Shown here: in pieces, positions 25,539 to 31,692 of the stretch
How positions within the stretch are numbered: the first letter of the stretch is position 1
How the letters are laid out: the number at the start of each line of letters is the position of its first letter
Assembly (NCBI GenBank): GCA_937911855.1
Contig: CALDPK010000162.1
Coordinates: forward strand, 1-31,692
From: an uncultured Trueperaceae bacterium
GTDB lineage: Bacteria; Deinococcota; Deinococci; Deinococcales; Trueperaceae
Reading direction: 5' to 3'
Length of the DNA: 31,692 nt
Made by a program: the position numbers and the translations under genes
Notes under the pieces: generated by a model
Databases searched by the model: none
Seen by the model: the letters and a program-made list of their open reading frames with translations, nothing else
Told to the model about the DNA's origin: nothing

Positions 25539-27653
25539 ATGAGAAAGCTGTTCCTTATAACCGTCCTGCTCCTGTTCTCCGCAGCACATGCGCGGATCTA
25601 CTGGGAGCAGATCGACCAGACAGTCACCATCCGGCCTGACGGGATCGTCCACGTTCTTGACGAACGCCGGCTTAAGGCAACTGGTGATGATGATTTCGCC
25701 GAGGCGTTCATCTGCATCCGGCTGAGGGGCGCTGAGGAGCTCGTCGGCGGCAGCCGCACGGGCGCGCTTGACCAACCCGGTCGGGCCACCGCGCGCACCC
25801 AGGCCTGCGAGGACGGCACGCCCGGAACCGAGGTTGTCGTCCGCTACAACTCGCGGCGCCAGTCCGGTCACGTGCTGTTCGAGTACGAACTGCACAACAC
25901 GGTCGATTACTGGTCGGATACGGCCGAGTGGTACTGGAACGTCCATGACTCGGGCAGTCCGGAAGTCATGAACTATCACCTGACGGTTTCCGCGCCGGGA
26001 CCCATGGATTTCCCGTACGACGCGGTCGTCTACCGTTACCGCAACCCCACGCTGCCCCTGGTGACGCTGAGCGACGACCGCTCCGTCCTTGACGTCCGTT
26101 TCAGCCACATCCCGGCCGCCACCGGCGTAGAGATCCGCTGGTTGATGGACCCCGCACTTTTCGAGCAGCGTGGCAGCGAACCGCGACTTGAGGCGATTCT
26201 GCAGGAGATCGCCCGGGCGGAGAACATCATGGTTCCCGGCGCTCCCCGCGTCAGTCTTGATCAGGTTCCCGAGCTGGTGGGCCGTGACGATGAAGCCGTG
26301 ACGTTCACGGGCCGGGCAACGGAAGGTGACGCCCGCGTCAACGCCGTGCGCGCCTCGGTTGGCAGCGCCATAAACGAACTGTGCACGGGCACGAACCCGT
26401 TCGAATGCAGTGTGTTCGGCCTGGAGCCGGGCGATAACCGCGTCACGGTCCAGGCGACCGATGCGAACGGCCGCATCAGCTCGACAACGTTCACAGTGCG
26501 CCGCATGACGCTCGGCGATGAGATCCGCCGCAGCCCCTGGCTGCTGCTGCCCGGCGCTGCCCTGGTGGCGTGGCTCGTGAACCGCCTCGTGACGGCGCGC
26601 CGCACGCACCGGGACCTTCCATCTGATGGCATGATGTACCCGTTCGAACCGCCAGGTGACCTGCCACCGGCAGCGCTGCCCAGCCTGCTGACCAAACCGG
26701 GAGTACCCAGCGGCAGCAATGGCTTCGCCGCCACCGTGATGGACCTGGCCCGGCGCGGTTTTGTCGAGTTCACCGGCAGCGGACGCGAGTTCAGCATGCT
26801 CGTTGACATGGACACCCCCATGGACGGGCTGCTGGGCTTCGAGCAGAGCGCCCTCCGCTTCCTGCAGGGAGCCGGCAAGTATTCGCGCCACACGGACGGG
26901 CGTGGCTGGCGCGAGGTCACCAACCGCGAGCTCAGGCGCCACGGCCAGCGCCAGACGAACTTCATGACCAGCTGGGGGCGCGACGTGCTCAGCTGGCTCA
27001 AGGCGGAATACTCACGCGCTTCACTGGCAGACGCAGCGGCCCAGTCCCCCGATCCGCGTGCCCGTCGGGCTGACTCGCTGATCACACCGGAAAGTGCCCG
27101 GGCGGCCGGCGCAACCGCCGGCCTGAGCGCGCTGGTCATGCTGATCATGGGCGCGGGTGCGTTCATCGGCGAGGACGTGGTGCGGCTCGGCTACGCCCTG
27201 CTCGCCGCAGTCTCGCTGGTGGCACTCATGATGAGCTTCGGGATCCGCCGCTGGAAAGACCACGTGGCTGAGGACGTGCACGGCTGGCAGGGTTTCAGGC
27301 GCACGCTGACCGACTACACGCGCATGGCTGATGCTCCTGACGATTTCTTCGTGCTGTGGGACAAGTACTTCGTGTATGCGGCAGCGCTGGGAGTGGCCAA
27401 ACGCTACCTCGACAACATCGAGAAACTCGCGGACGCCCGCGGCCTGAACGCCAGCGACCTGACCGGCCGGGCCATGTGGATGGGAGCATATTCATCCTCG
27501 ATATCCGACCTGTCCAGCCTGTCGACGAACATCAGCAGCATGTCCAGCTCACTGAGCAGCGCACTTGCTTCGGCCGGAGTTTCTGCCTCGTCAGGCGGTT
27601 CTTCATCTGGCGGCGGTGGTGGCGGCGGCGGCGGAAGCAGCGGCGGCCGCTGA
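25539..27653 (+). CDS. DUF2207-family membrane protein with Ig-like insert and Gly/Ser tail
   Basis: A 704-aa predicted membrane protein of unknown function. A signal peptide (1-18, LLLFSAAHA) is followed by the extracytoplasmic DUF2207 domain (ITWEQIDQTVTI-like start, then TVDYWSDTAEWYWNV, about 19-230). Residues of about 250-330 (VTFTGRATEG, NRVTVQATDANGRISSTTFTV) look like an Ig/glucodextranase-type beta-sandwich, an uncommon insert, with two cysteines. A membrane span follows (about 338-355), then a cytoplasmic region, two more spans (about 525-565), and a conserved stretch TRMADAPDDFFVLWDKYFVYAAALGVAKRY. The tail is Ser- then Gly-rich (last 45 residues), common in this family. The start is ATG 25539 with GGAAGAGG upstream. 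Not in an obvious functional operon. Confidence 0.82.
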   Translation: MRKLFLITVLLLFSAAHARIYWEQIDQTVTIRPDGIVHVLDERRLKATGDDDFAEAFICIRLRGAEELVGGSRTGALDQPGRATARTQACEDGTPGTEVVVRYNSRRQSGHVLFEYELHNTVDYWSDTAEWYWNVHDSGSPEVMNYHLTVSAPGPMDFPYDAVVYRYRNPTLPLVTLSDDRSVLDVRFSHIPAATGVEIRWLMDPALFEQRGSEPRLEAILQEIARAENIMVPGAPRVSLDQVPELVGRDDEAVTFTGRATEGDARVNAVRASVGSAINELCTGTNPFECSVFGLEPGDNRVTVQATDANGRISSTTFTVRRMTLGDEIRRSPWLLLPGAALVAWLVNRLVTARRTHRDLPSDGMMYPFEPPGDLPPAALPSLLTKPGVPSGSNGFAATVMDLARRGFVEFTGSGREFSMLVDMDTPMDGLLGFEQSALRFLQGAGKYSRHTDGRGWREVTNRELRRHGQRQTNFMTSWGRDVLSWLKAEYSRASLADAAAQSPDPRARRADSLITPESARAAGATAGLSALVMLIMGAGAFIGEDVVRLGYALLAAVSLVALMMSFGIRRWKDHVAEDVHGWQGFRRTLTDYTRMADAPDDFFVLWDKYFVYAAALGVAKRYLDNIEKLADARGLNASDLTGRAMWMGAYSSSISDLSSLSTNISSMSSSLSSALASAGVSASSGGSSSGGGGGGGGGSSGGR

Positions 27654-27698
27654 CCGTCAGCACGGCTTCAGAATGCGTGCCAAACCGGGAGCCGGGGT

Positions 27699-27704
27699 TA
27701 TCCT
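27699..27704 (+). promoter_or_regulatory. -10 box for the DUF423 gene, leaderless
   Basis: TATCCT ends 6 nt before the GTG at 27711, with no ribosome binding site. Same hexamer as before hom. Confidence 0.4.
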
Positions 27705-27710
27705 TGGGCC

Positions 27711-28076
27711 GTGTCCCAGCGAATCACAGCAGTCACAGGCGCCCTTCTTGCCGCCATCGCAGTAGCCCTGGGTGCCTTCGGCGCCCACGCCCTGGAAGGC
27801 CAGGTGGTTCCGGAGCGCCTGGAGACGTTCGAGACCGCGGCTCGTTACCTCATGTATCACGCCCTGGGCCTGCTGCTTCTCAGCCGGTTGCCCGGAACCG
27901 GCGTTGCCGCACTGCTCGTGACTACCGGCGTCTTCATCTTCTCGGGCAGCCTGGTACTGCTGGTGCTCACCGATACCGGCTGGCTCGGAGCGATCACTCC
28001 CATCGGCGGGGTGCTCATGATCTCGGGCTGGCTTCTTACCGCCTGGCGTCAGTTCGCAGCAGGAAAGCCTGATTGA
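27711..28076 (+). CDS. DUF423-family membrane protein
   Basis: A 121-aa protein with four hydrophobic segments and the DUF423 hallmark near the N-terminus (ALGAFGAHALEG) plus FETAARYLMYHALGLL and the FSGSLVLLVLT block. Function of the family is unknown (B. subtilis YwdK, E. coli YgdD). The start is GTG at 27711, supported by the -10 box 6 nt upstream and by the position of the first membrane segment. Its TGA overlaps the TTG start of the EamA transporter (TTGA), so the two are coupled. Confidence 0.88.
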   Translation: MSQRITAVTGALLAAIAVALGAFGAHALEGQVVPERLETFETAARYLMYHALGLLLLSRLPGTGVAALLVTTGVFIFSGSLVLLVLTDTGWLGAITPIGGVLMISGWLLTAWRQFAAGKPD

Positions 28077-29017
28077 GCACGCATAAACCAGCACCGATCG
28101 AGAGGCCGGCATTCCCGGTGCCTGTCATGCTTACGGTCATCGTGATCGCCGTGAGCCTGTCGGCCATCTTCATCCGCCTGACCGACGCACCCGGCACGGT
28201 CATCGCCCTGTACCGGCTGGTGATCGCCAGCGCCCTGACCCTGCCTGCCCTGCCGTCCGCCCTCCGCCGCAGCCGCGTTACCGCCCGCGGCATCTGGCTG
28301 TCGGTCGGGGCCGGCGTGATGCTCGGCCTGCACTTCGCCACCTGGACGTCATCCCTGGAGTTCACGAGCATCGCGGCCAGCGTTTCACTCGTCACCACGA
28401 CTCCGCTGTGGATCGTGCTGACCCTGTGGATCTTCCGCGGCCGGCGGCCAGCCAGCCGTACGCTGCTGGGAGTACTGGTAGCCGTTGCGGGGGGCATCGT
28501 CATCGGCCTGGACGGGCAGTTCGGCGCCGGTCCGGGCGGCAATGCTGCAGCTTTCGGTAACTTCCTGGCCCTTGCAGGGGCCGTCACGGTCGGGGTGAAC
28601 ATGCTGCTGGGCGCCGAAGCGCAGCGAAGTGGCCTGAGCGTGATGGCCTACTCCGGCATCGCCTACATAACAGCGGCACTGAGCCTGCTGCCGATTCCCG
28701 CGCTGCTGGGGCAGTCGTACGGTCCGTACCCGCTTGAAGTATTCCTGTGGATAGGCGCCCTTGCGGTCGTGTCCCAGGTGATCGGCCACACGACCATCAA
28801 TTACACCCTCCGTTTCATGGACGCGACGCTGCTTTCCACCTTCATCCTGCTTGAGCCGGTAGTGGCCAGCCTGCTGGCCATGATCCTCTTCGACGAGGTC
28901 CCCGGACTGCTGACTGCAGCAGGTGCCGCAACGCTGCTTATCGGCGTCCTGCTCGTCAACACCGGCATGGGAGTACGGAAGTCCGCTGAACGGGATAAAG
29001 ACAAAATTGTGCTATAA
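28073..29017 (+). CDS. EamA-family (DMT) transporter
   Basis: A 314-aa inner-membrane protein with ten hydrophobic segments in two EamA repeats (about 18-145 and 160-300), typical of drug/metabolite exporters such as RhaT/YdcZ relatives; the substrate is unknown. Signature parts are FIRLTDAPGTVIALYRLVIAS in the first repeat and TLLSTFILLEPVVASLLAMILFDEVP in the second. The start is TTG at 28073, overlapping the DUF423 stop. The last codons overlap the -10 box of the following carD leader. Confidence 0.9.
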   Translation: MSTHKPAPIERPAFPVPVMLTVIVIAVSLSAIFIRLTDAPGTVIALYRLVIASALTLPALPSALRRSRVTARGIWLSVGAGVMLGLHFATWTSSLEFTSIAASVSLVTTTPLWIVLTLWIFRGRRPASRTLLGVLVAVAGGIVIGLDGQFGAGPGGNAAAFGNFLALAGAVTVGVNMLLGAEAQRSGLSVMAYSGIAYITAALSLLPIPALLGQSYGPYPLEVFLWIGALAVVSQVIGHTTINYTLRFMDATLLSTFILLEPVVASLLAMILFDEVPGLLTAAGAATLLIGVLLVNTGMGVRKSAERDKDKIVL

Positions 29018-29018
29018 T
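29010..29018 (+). promoter_or_regulatory. Extended -10 promoter for the small-ORF/carD2 transcript
   Basis: TGC followed by a perfect TATAAT (29013-29018), an extended -10 that can work without a -35; none is seen. It is the only perfect -10 in the window. It overlaps the stop of the EamA gene and ends 7 nt before a GTG. A CTTCA-TTG-TGAAG palindrome (29019-29031) spans the expected start site and may be an operator. Confidence 0.7.
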
Positions 29019-29025
29019 CTTCATT

Positions 29026-29121
29026 GTGAAGGGTGACCTGGTGTACTCGAAAACTCGTGCCACCGGGGACAACTCAACTAATCACCAGAACACAGCACCT
29101 GTAGCAGCCAGGAATATCTAA
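29026..29121 (+). CDS. Candidate leaderless small ORF 1 (31 aa) upstream of carD2
   Basis: GTG at 29026 to TAA at 29119-29121, 31 codons, beginning exactly 7 nt after the TATAAT box, the same phasing as other leaderless genes here. The peptide starts MKGDLVYSKTRATGDN and is hydrophilic, rich in Asn, Thr and Ala, with no membrane segment or known motif. Its stop shares a base with the next ATG (TAATG). It could be a real micro-protein, a leader peptide that couples translation to carD2, or chance; conservation would decide. Confidence 0.4.
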   Translation: MKGDLVYSKTRATGDNSTNHQNTAPVAARNI

Positions 29122-29204
29122 TGTCCGGAACGACCGGGCCATGTGGCCTGATCACTTTCCGTACTTTCTTCCATGGCTCCGGGCGAAGGGAGCGAGTATT
29201 TTGA
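29121..29204 (+). CDS. Candidate small ORF 2 (27 aa) linking small ORF 1 to carD2
   Basis: ATG at 29121 to TGA at 29202-29204, 27 codons. Its start overlaps the stop of small ORF 1 by one base and its stop overlaps the carD2 TTG by four (TTGA), so the three frames form an unbroken chain that ribosomes could pass along. The peptide starts MSGTTGPCGLITFRTFFHG and ends in a basic stretch (GRRERVF). No family is recognised. Confidence 0.35.
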   Translation: MSGTTGPCGLITFRTFFHGSGRRERVF

Positions 29205-29707
29205 AGAACTCAGCAAGCACGTTCAAAGATGGTGACCAGGTAGTCCTGCCGCCCTACGGCGTCGGCGTGGTCAGCGGCACCGTGGTCAAGGAAGTCGCGG
29301 GTGCCGAGCACCAGTACTACGCAGTGGACTTCCCCAACGGTACCTCACGCGCGTTCGTGCCTGTCAGGGCACCTCAGGAAGCCGGCCTGCGTGCCGCCCT
29401 GACTGCCGAGGAGGTCAAGAACGTACTCGAGCGCCTGGAAGACGGCCACATCACCCTGCCCAAGCAGTGGGCTGCCCGTTCACGCCGCGTGGGTGACATC
29501 CTCACGAGCGGTGACCCCTACCAGATCGCCACGCTGGCCAGCGAACTGCGCCGCTGGGACCAGGAGCGGGGCCTCCCCGACCTGGACCGTCAGGCTTACC
29601 GCCGTGCACTGCGCCTTCTGGCCGGTGAGATCAGCGCCGTCATGGGCATCGACGCCAGCGGAGCCCGCAAGCTCATGGGCGTCGGCGAAGACGAAGGCCT
29701 CAACTGA
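29201..29707 (+). CDS. CarD/CdnL-family RNA polymerase-binding regulator (paralogue 2)
   Basis: A 168-aa CarD-type protein, collinear with the paralogue at 5106-5600. The N-terminal RNAP-binding Tudor-like domain is FKDGDQVVLPPYGVGVVSGTV (8-28), and the helical DNA-binding domain carries the conserved W90 (LPKQWAARSRR). It would stabilise open complexes at rRNA and other promoters. The TTG at 29201 was chosen because AAGGGAG lies 10 nt upstream and the domain starts there; an ATG at 29141 would add 20 aromatic-rich residues not seen in the family. It is transcribed with two candidate small ORFs from a TATAAT promoter about 180 bases upstream and ends at a strong terminator. Confidence 0.9.
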   Translation: MKNSASTFKDGDQVVLPPYGVGVVSGTVVKEVAGAEHQYYAVDFPNGTSRAFVPVRAPQEAGLRAALTAEEVKNVLERLEDGHITLPKQWAARSRRVGDILTSGDPYQIATLASELRRWDQERGLPDLDRQAYRRALRLLAGEISAVMGIDASGARKLMGVGEDEGLN

Positions 29708-29751
29708 CCGTCCTTTAAGGACCGGATCCGGATCACTTTCTGAAATCATTG

Positions 29752-29781
29752 CCCGGCCTCTCTCACGAGGCCGGGTTTTTT
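29752..29781 (+). terminator. Rho-independent terminator of carD2
   Basis: 9-bp perfect stem (CCCGGCCTC with GAGGCCGGG), 6-base loop and six T (29776-29781). It lies 44 bases after the carD2 stop. The stop codon of the convergent gene (29763-29765) lies inside the hairpin loop. Confidence 0.94.
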
Positions 29782-30173
29782 GCGTGGTTATGCTGCGACA
29801 GCAGCCAGCGGCGGCCGAGGGCGTAAGCTGCCCAGGCGTCGAGTCCCCGGGGCCTGGGCCGCATCCCCGCCGGGATGATCCGCATTAAACCCGCAGGCGG
29901 GTTCGCCTGCCAGTAAAGCTCGCTGCCCTCGAGGCTGGAACCTTGTTCATCCACGAGTTCAGCCGCCAGGCCCAGTGACTTGAGGTGGCCGAGCAGCTCG
30001 GTTGAACCGGTGCCGTCGCCAGCCACCAGCACGGCCCCTTCGGGCAGGTCGAGCCCGGCCAGGTCGCCCAGCTCCACCACCTTTGAGGCCAGCAGCTGAC
30101 CGGCTGAATCCAGCCAGGCAACGCCGATGTTCCGGCCGGGATCGAAAGCCACGACGGCAGCTGCAGGGCTCAT
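29763..30173 (-). CDS. Small RNase H-fold (YqgF/RuvC-like) protein
   Basis: A 136-aa protein with the pattern of the YqgF/RuvC nuclease clan: first strand VVAFDPGRNIGVAWLD with D11, a second acidic site VDEQGSS (D75/E76) at the place of the YqgF DERLTT box, and a last acid D112 (LDAWAAYALGRRW). The three acids are spaced as in two-metal RNase H-fold enzymes, so activity on structured RNA or DNA is plausible, but it is not a standard YqgF or RuvC. The ATG at 30173 is used because the domain begins there; GACAAT ends 6 nt upstream, so the mRNA may be leaderless. It lies downstream of rpoC, separated by a terminator hairpin. Confidence 0.7.
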   Translation of the reverse strand: MSPAAAVVAFDPGRNIGVAWLDSAGQLLASKVVELGDLAGLDLPEGAVLVAGDGTGSTELLGHLKSLGLAAELVDEQGSSLEGSELYWQANPPAGLMRIIPAGMRPRPRGLDAWAAYALGRRWLLSQHNHAKNPAS

Positions 30174-30179
30174 GCCTGC

Positions 30180-30185
30180 ATTGTC
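30180..30185 (-). promoter_or_regulatory. Possible -10 box for the RNase H-fold gene
   Basis: GACAAT on the minus strand, 6 nt before the ATG. It is a weaker match (four of six) but has the same phasing as the other leaderless candidates. Confidence 0.3.
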
Positions 30186-30211
30186 GCATTCCCCGCCGCA
30201 GCACACCAATG

Positions 30212-30249
30212 AGAAGGTCCCCCGACCGTACTGCTTCGGGGGACCTTCT
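30212..30249 (-). terminator. Hairpin terminator after rpoC
   Basis: A 14-bp perfect stem (30212-30225 with 30236-30249) around a 10-base loop, starting 34 bases after the rpoC stop. There is no clear U-run, but the strength and place suggest the end of the rpoBC transcript. Confidence 0.75.
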
Positions 30250-30283
30250 GCCATCTGCTGAAAGGGCGTTTACCGAGCAGAGC

Positions 30284-31692
30284 TCAGGCTTCCGCACCCT
30301 TCTCGGCAGGCTGGGTTGCTTCGCTGCTGCGCCGTGCGGCCGGGGCAGCTTCCTTGAGCTTGGCCTCGGACACGCCGTCGAGCACGTTGATGTGCTTGAT
30401 CGCGTCCAGACCGGTTCCGGCCGGGATCAGGCGACCGAGGATGACGTTCTCCTTCAGGCCCACCAGCTCGTCCGCCTTGCCGCTGACTGCGGCTTCGGTG
30501 AGCACGTGCGTGGTGTGCTGGAACGAGGCCGCCGACAGCCACGACTTGGTCGTGAGGCTGGCCTTGGTGATGCCGAGCAGGATCGGCTTCCAGCCGGCGG
30601 GCTGCTTGCCCTCGGCCAGGAGCTTCTCGTTGACGTCCTCGACGTCGAAGCGTTCGATGGTCTGGCCTTCCAGGAACTTGCTGTCCCCGGACTCCTGGAT
30701 CTCGACGTACTTCAGCATCTGACGGACGATGACTTCGATGTGCTTGTCGTGCACGCTCACACCCTGGGCGCGGTACACCCTCTGGATCTCGTCCACGATG
30801 TACTGCTGCACCTTGGCGGCGCCCTGCGCTTCGAGCAGGTCGTGCGGGTTGATGGCGCCGCGGGTCAGCTGGTCGCCGGGTTCCACACGCGCACCTTCGG
30901 TCACGATGAGCCTCAGGTTGCGGTCGATGCGGTAGGACTTGGAGAACTCCCCGTCCTCGCTCGTGACCGTGACACGGCTGCGGTCGTCGTCATCCTCGAT
31001 GGAGACGATGCCTTCCAGTTCACTGATCACGGCCTTGATCTTGGGCTTGCGGGCTTCCACGAGTTCGATGACTCGCGGGAGGCCCTGCGTCACGTCAGCG
31101 CCTGAAGCGATACCACCGGTGTGGAAGGTACGCATGGTGAGCTGAGTGCCGGGTTCACCGATCGATTCTGCAGCGATGACGCCGACAGCTTCGCCGAGTG
31201 AGACTTCACGGATGGTGGACATGTCGAGGCCGTAGCAGCGGCGGCACACGCCGGCGCGGGTCTGACAGGTCAGTGGCGAACGCACGTGGATGTCACGCAC
31301 ACGCGGGTTGGATGGCAGCGCAGCGTAGATGGCATCGATGTCCTCACGCATGACGAAGCTGCCGGCCTGCCAGGTGCGGTCATCAAGTTCGAGGTCGACC
31401 GCGAGGCGCAGGCCGTAGATGCCCATGTCGATGTGGCTCTTCGGGCGGAGCTGACCTTCACGCGTGTAGAAGTCCACGGTCGTGAAGTCCACGGTTCCGC
31501 AGTCGTCCTCGCGCACGACGAGCTCGTGTGCCACGTCGACCAGCTTGCGGGTCAGGTAACCGGAGTCAGCGGTACGCAGTGCCGTGTCGGCACCGCCCTT
31601 GCGGGCACCGTGCGTGGAGCTGAAGTACTCCAGGACCGTCAGGCCCTCGCGGAAGTTCGCGCGGATGGGCAGCTCGATGGTCTCGCCTGAAG
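30284..31692 (-). CDS. rpoC: RNA polymerase beta' subunit (3' part)
   Basis: C-terminal 469 codons of beta', open to the window edge. Seen are the bridge-helix region (ANFREGLTVLEYF, STHGARKG, ADSGYLTRKLVDVA), the second zinc site (a cysteine in EDDCGT and the cluster CQTRAGVCRRC), the trigger-loop region ESIGEPGTQLTMRTFHTGG and the C-terminal conserved blocks (TKASLTTKSWLSAASFQHTTHVLTEAA). There is no large insertion in the trigger loop of the kind found in E. coli (SI3). The tail is short and Ala/Glu-rich. rpoB would lie beyond the window. CarD proteins encoded nearby act on this enzyme through the beta subunit. Confidence 0.97.
   Translation of the reverse strand, partial: SGETIELPIRANFREGLTVLEYFSSTHGARKGGADTALRTADSGYLTRKLVDVAHELVVREDDCGTVDFTTVDFYTREGQLRPKSHIDMGIYGLRLAVDLELDDRTWQAGSFVMREDIDAIYAALPSNPRVRDIHVRSPLTCQTRAGVCRRCYGLDMSTIREVSLGEAVGVIAAESIGEPGTQLTMRTFHTGGIASGADVTQGLPRVIELVEARKPKIKAVISELEGIVSIEDDDDRSRVTVTSEDGEFSKSYRIDRNLRLIVTEGARVEPGDQLTRGAINPHDLLEAQGAAKVQQYIVDEIQRVYRAQGVSVHDKHIEVIVRQMLKYVEIQESGDSKFLEGQTIERFDVEDVNEKLLAEGKQPAGWKPILLGITKASLTTKSWLSAASFQHTTHVLTEAAVSGKADELVGLKENVILGRLIPAGTGLDAIKHINVLDGVSEAKLKEAAPAARRSSEATQPAEKGAEA

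Noticed and set aside
27590..27652. GGC-rich triplet run as a possible regulatory repeat
   Set aside because: It encodes the Gly/Ser tail usual for DUF2207 proteins and is in frame, so coding explains it.
29141..29200. Longer N-terminus for the second CarD from ATG 29141
   Set aside because: The added residues are aromatic-rich and unlike CarD. The TTG at 29201 has a ribosome binding site and coupling overlap. Not fully excluded.

Overview
The window is high-GC chromosomal DNA, densely coded on both strands and made almost entirely of housekeeping genes. The best guess for the host is a member of the Deinococcota, possibly a Truepera-like lineage. Supporting signs are an outer-membrane assembly protein (BamA), a DivIVA, two CarD-family transcription factors, recF next to a DciA-type gene, and many -10 boxes placed 6-7 nt before start codons (leaderless mRNAs, which are common in Deinococcus). 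This assignment is inference from gene content; there is no rRNA in the window. I see no tRNA, rRNA, CRISPR array, insertion sequence, prophage or defence system, and no gap over 300 bases without a gene.

Layout. 1-2515 (+): the 3' part of ruvB and a TTG-initiated ABC exporter, facing osmC (-). 3021-8393 (+): uvrB, a CarD paralogue, rsmA, then a PfkB-family kinase and a secreted S41-peptidase-like protein. 8397-10717 (-): hom-thrC for threonine synthesis. 10776-11867 (+): ychF, sharing a bidirectional terminator with bamA (-). 14639-19560 (+): punA, divIVA, recF, a DciA-like gene with a zinc-ribbon-like segment, and gpmI. 19564-23303 (-): lysA, groEL, groES and a FUN14-family membrane protein. 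23383-29707 (+): psuG, a RodZ-like protein, a DUF2207 membrane protein, a DUF423 protein, an EamA transporter, two candidate small ORFs and a second CarD. 29763-31692 (-): a small RNase H-fold protein and the 3' part of rpoC.

How the genes connect. Genome maintenance is represented by ruvB, uvrB, recF and the DciA-like gene. Transcription is represented by rpoC and two CarD paralogues that would act on the same polymerase. Envelope and shape functions include bamA, divIVA, rodZ, the ABC exporter and DUF2207. Amino-acid synthesis is covered by hom, thrC and lysA, and nucleoside salvage by punA and psuG. Protein folding is covered by groESL, whose upstream region carries a sigma-70-type promoter, a CIRCE-like repeat over the start site and a HAIR-like (HspR-type) repeat just upstream.

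The observations I rate highest are: (a) the chain of two tiny ORFs ahead of the second carD, started by a TATAAT box 7 nt before a GTG and linked by TAATG and TTGA overlaps; (b) the apparent CIRCE plus HAIR dual control of groESL; (c) the repeated phasing of a -10 box 6-7 nt before starts; and (d) several housekeeping proteins with altered active sites or domain sets: punA, the S41 protein, the DciA-like protein, BamA with six POTRA domains, RodZ with a PEGA domain, and DUF2207 with an Ig-like insert.
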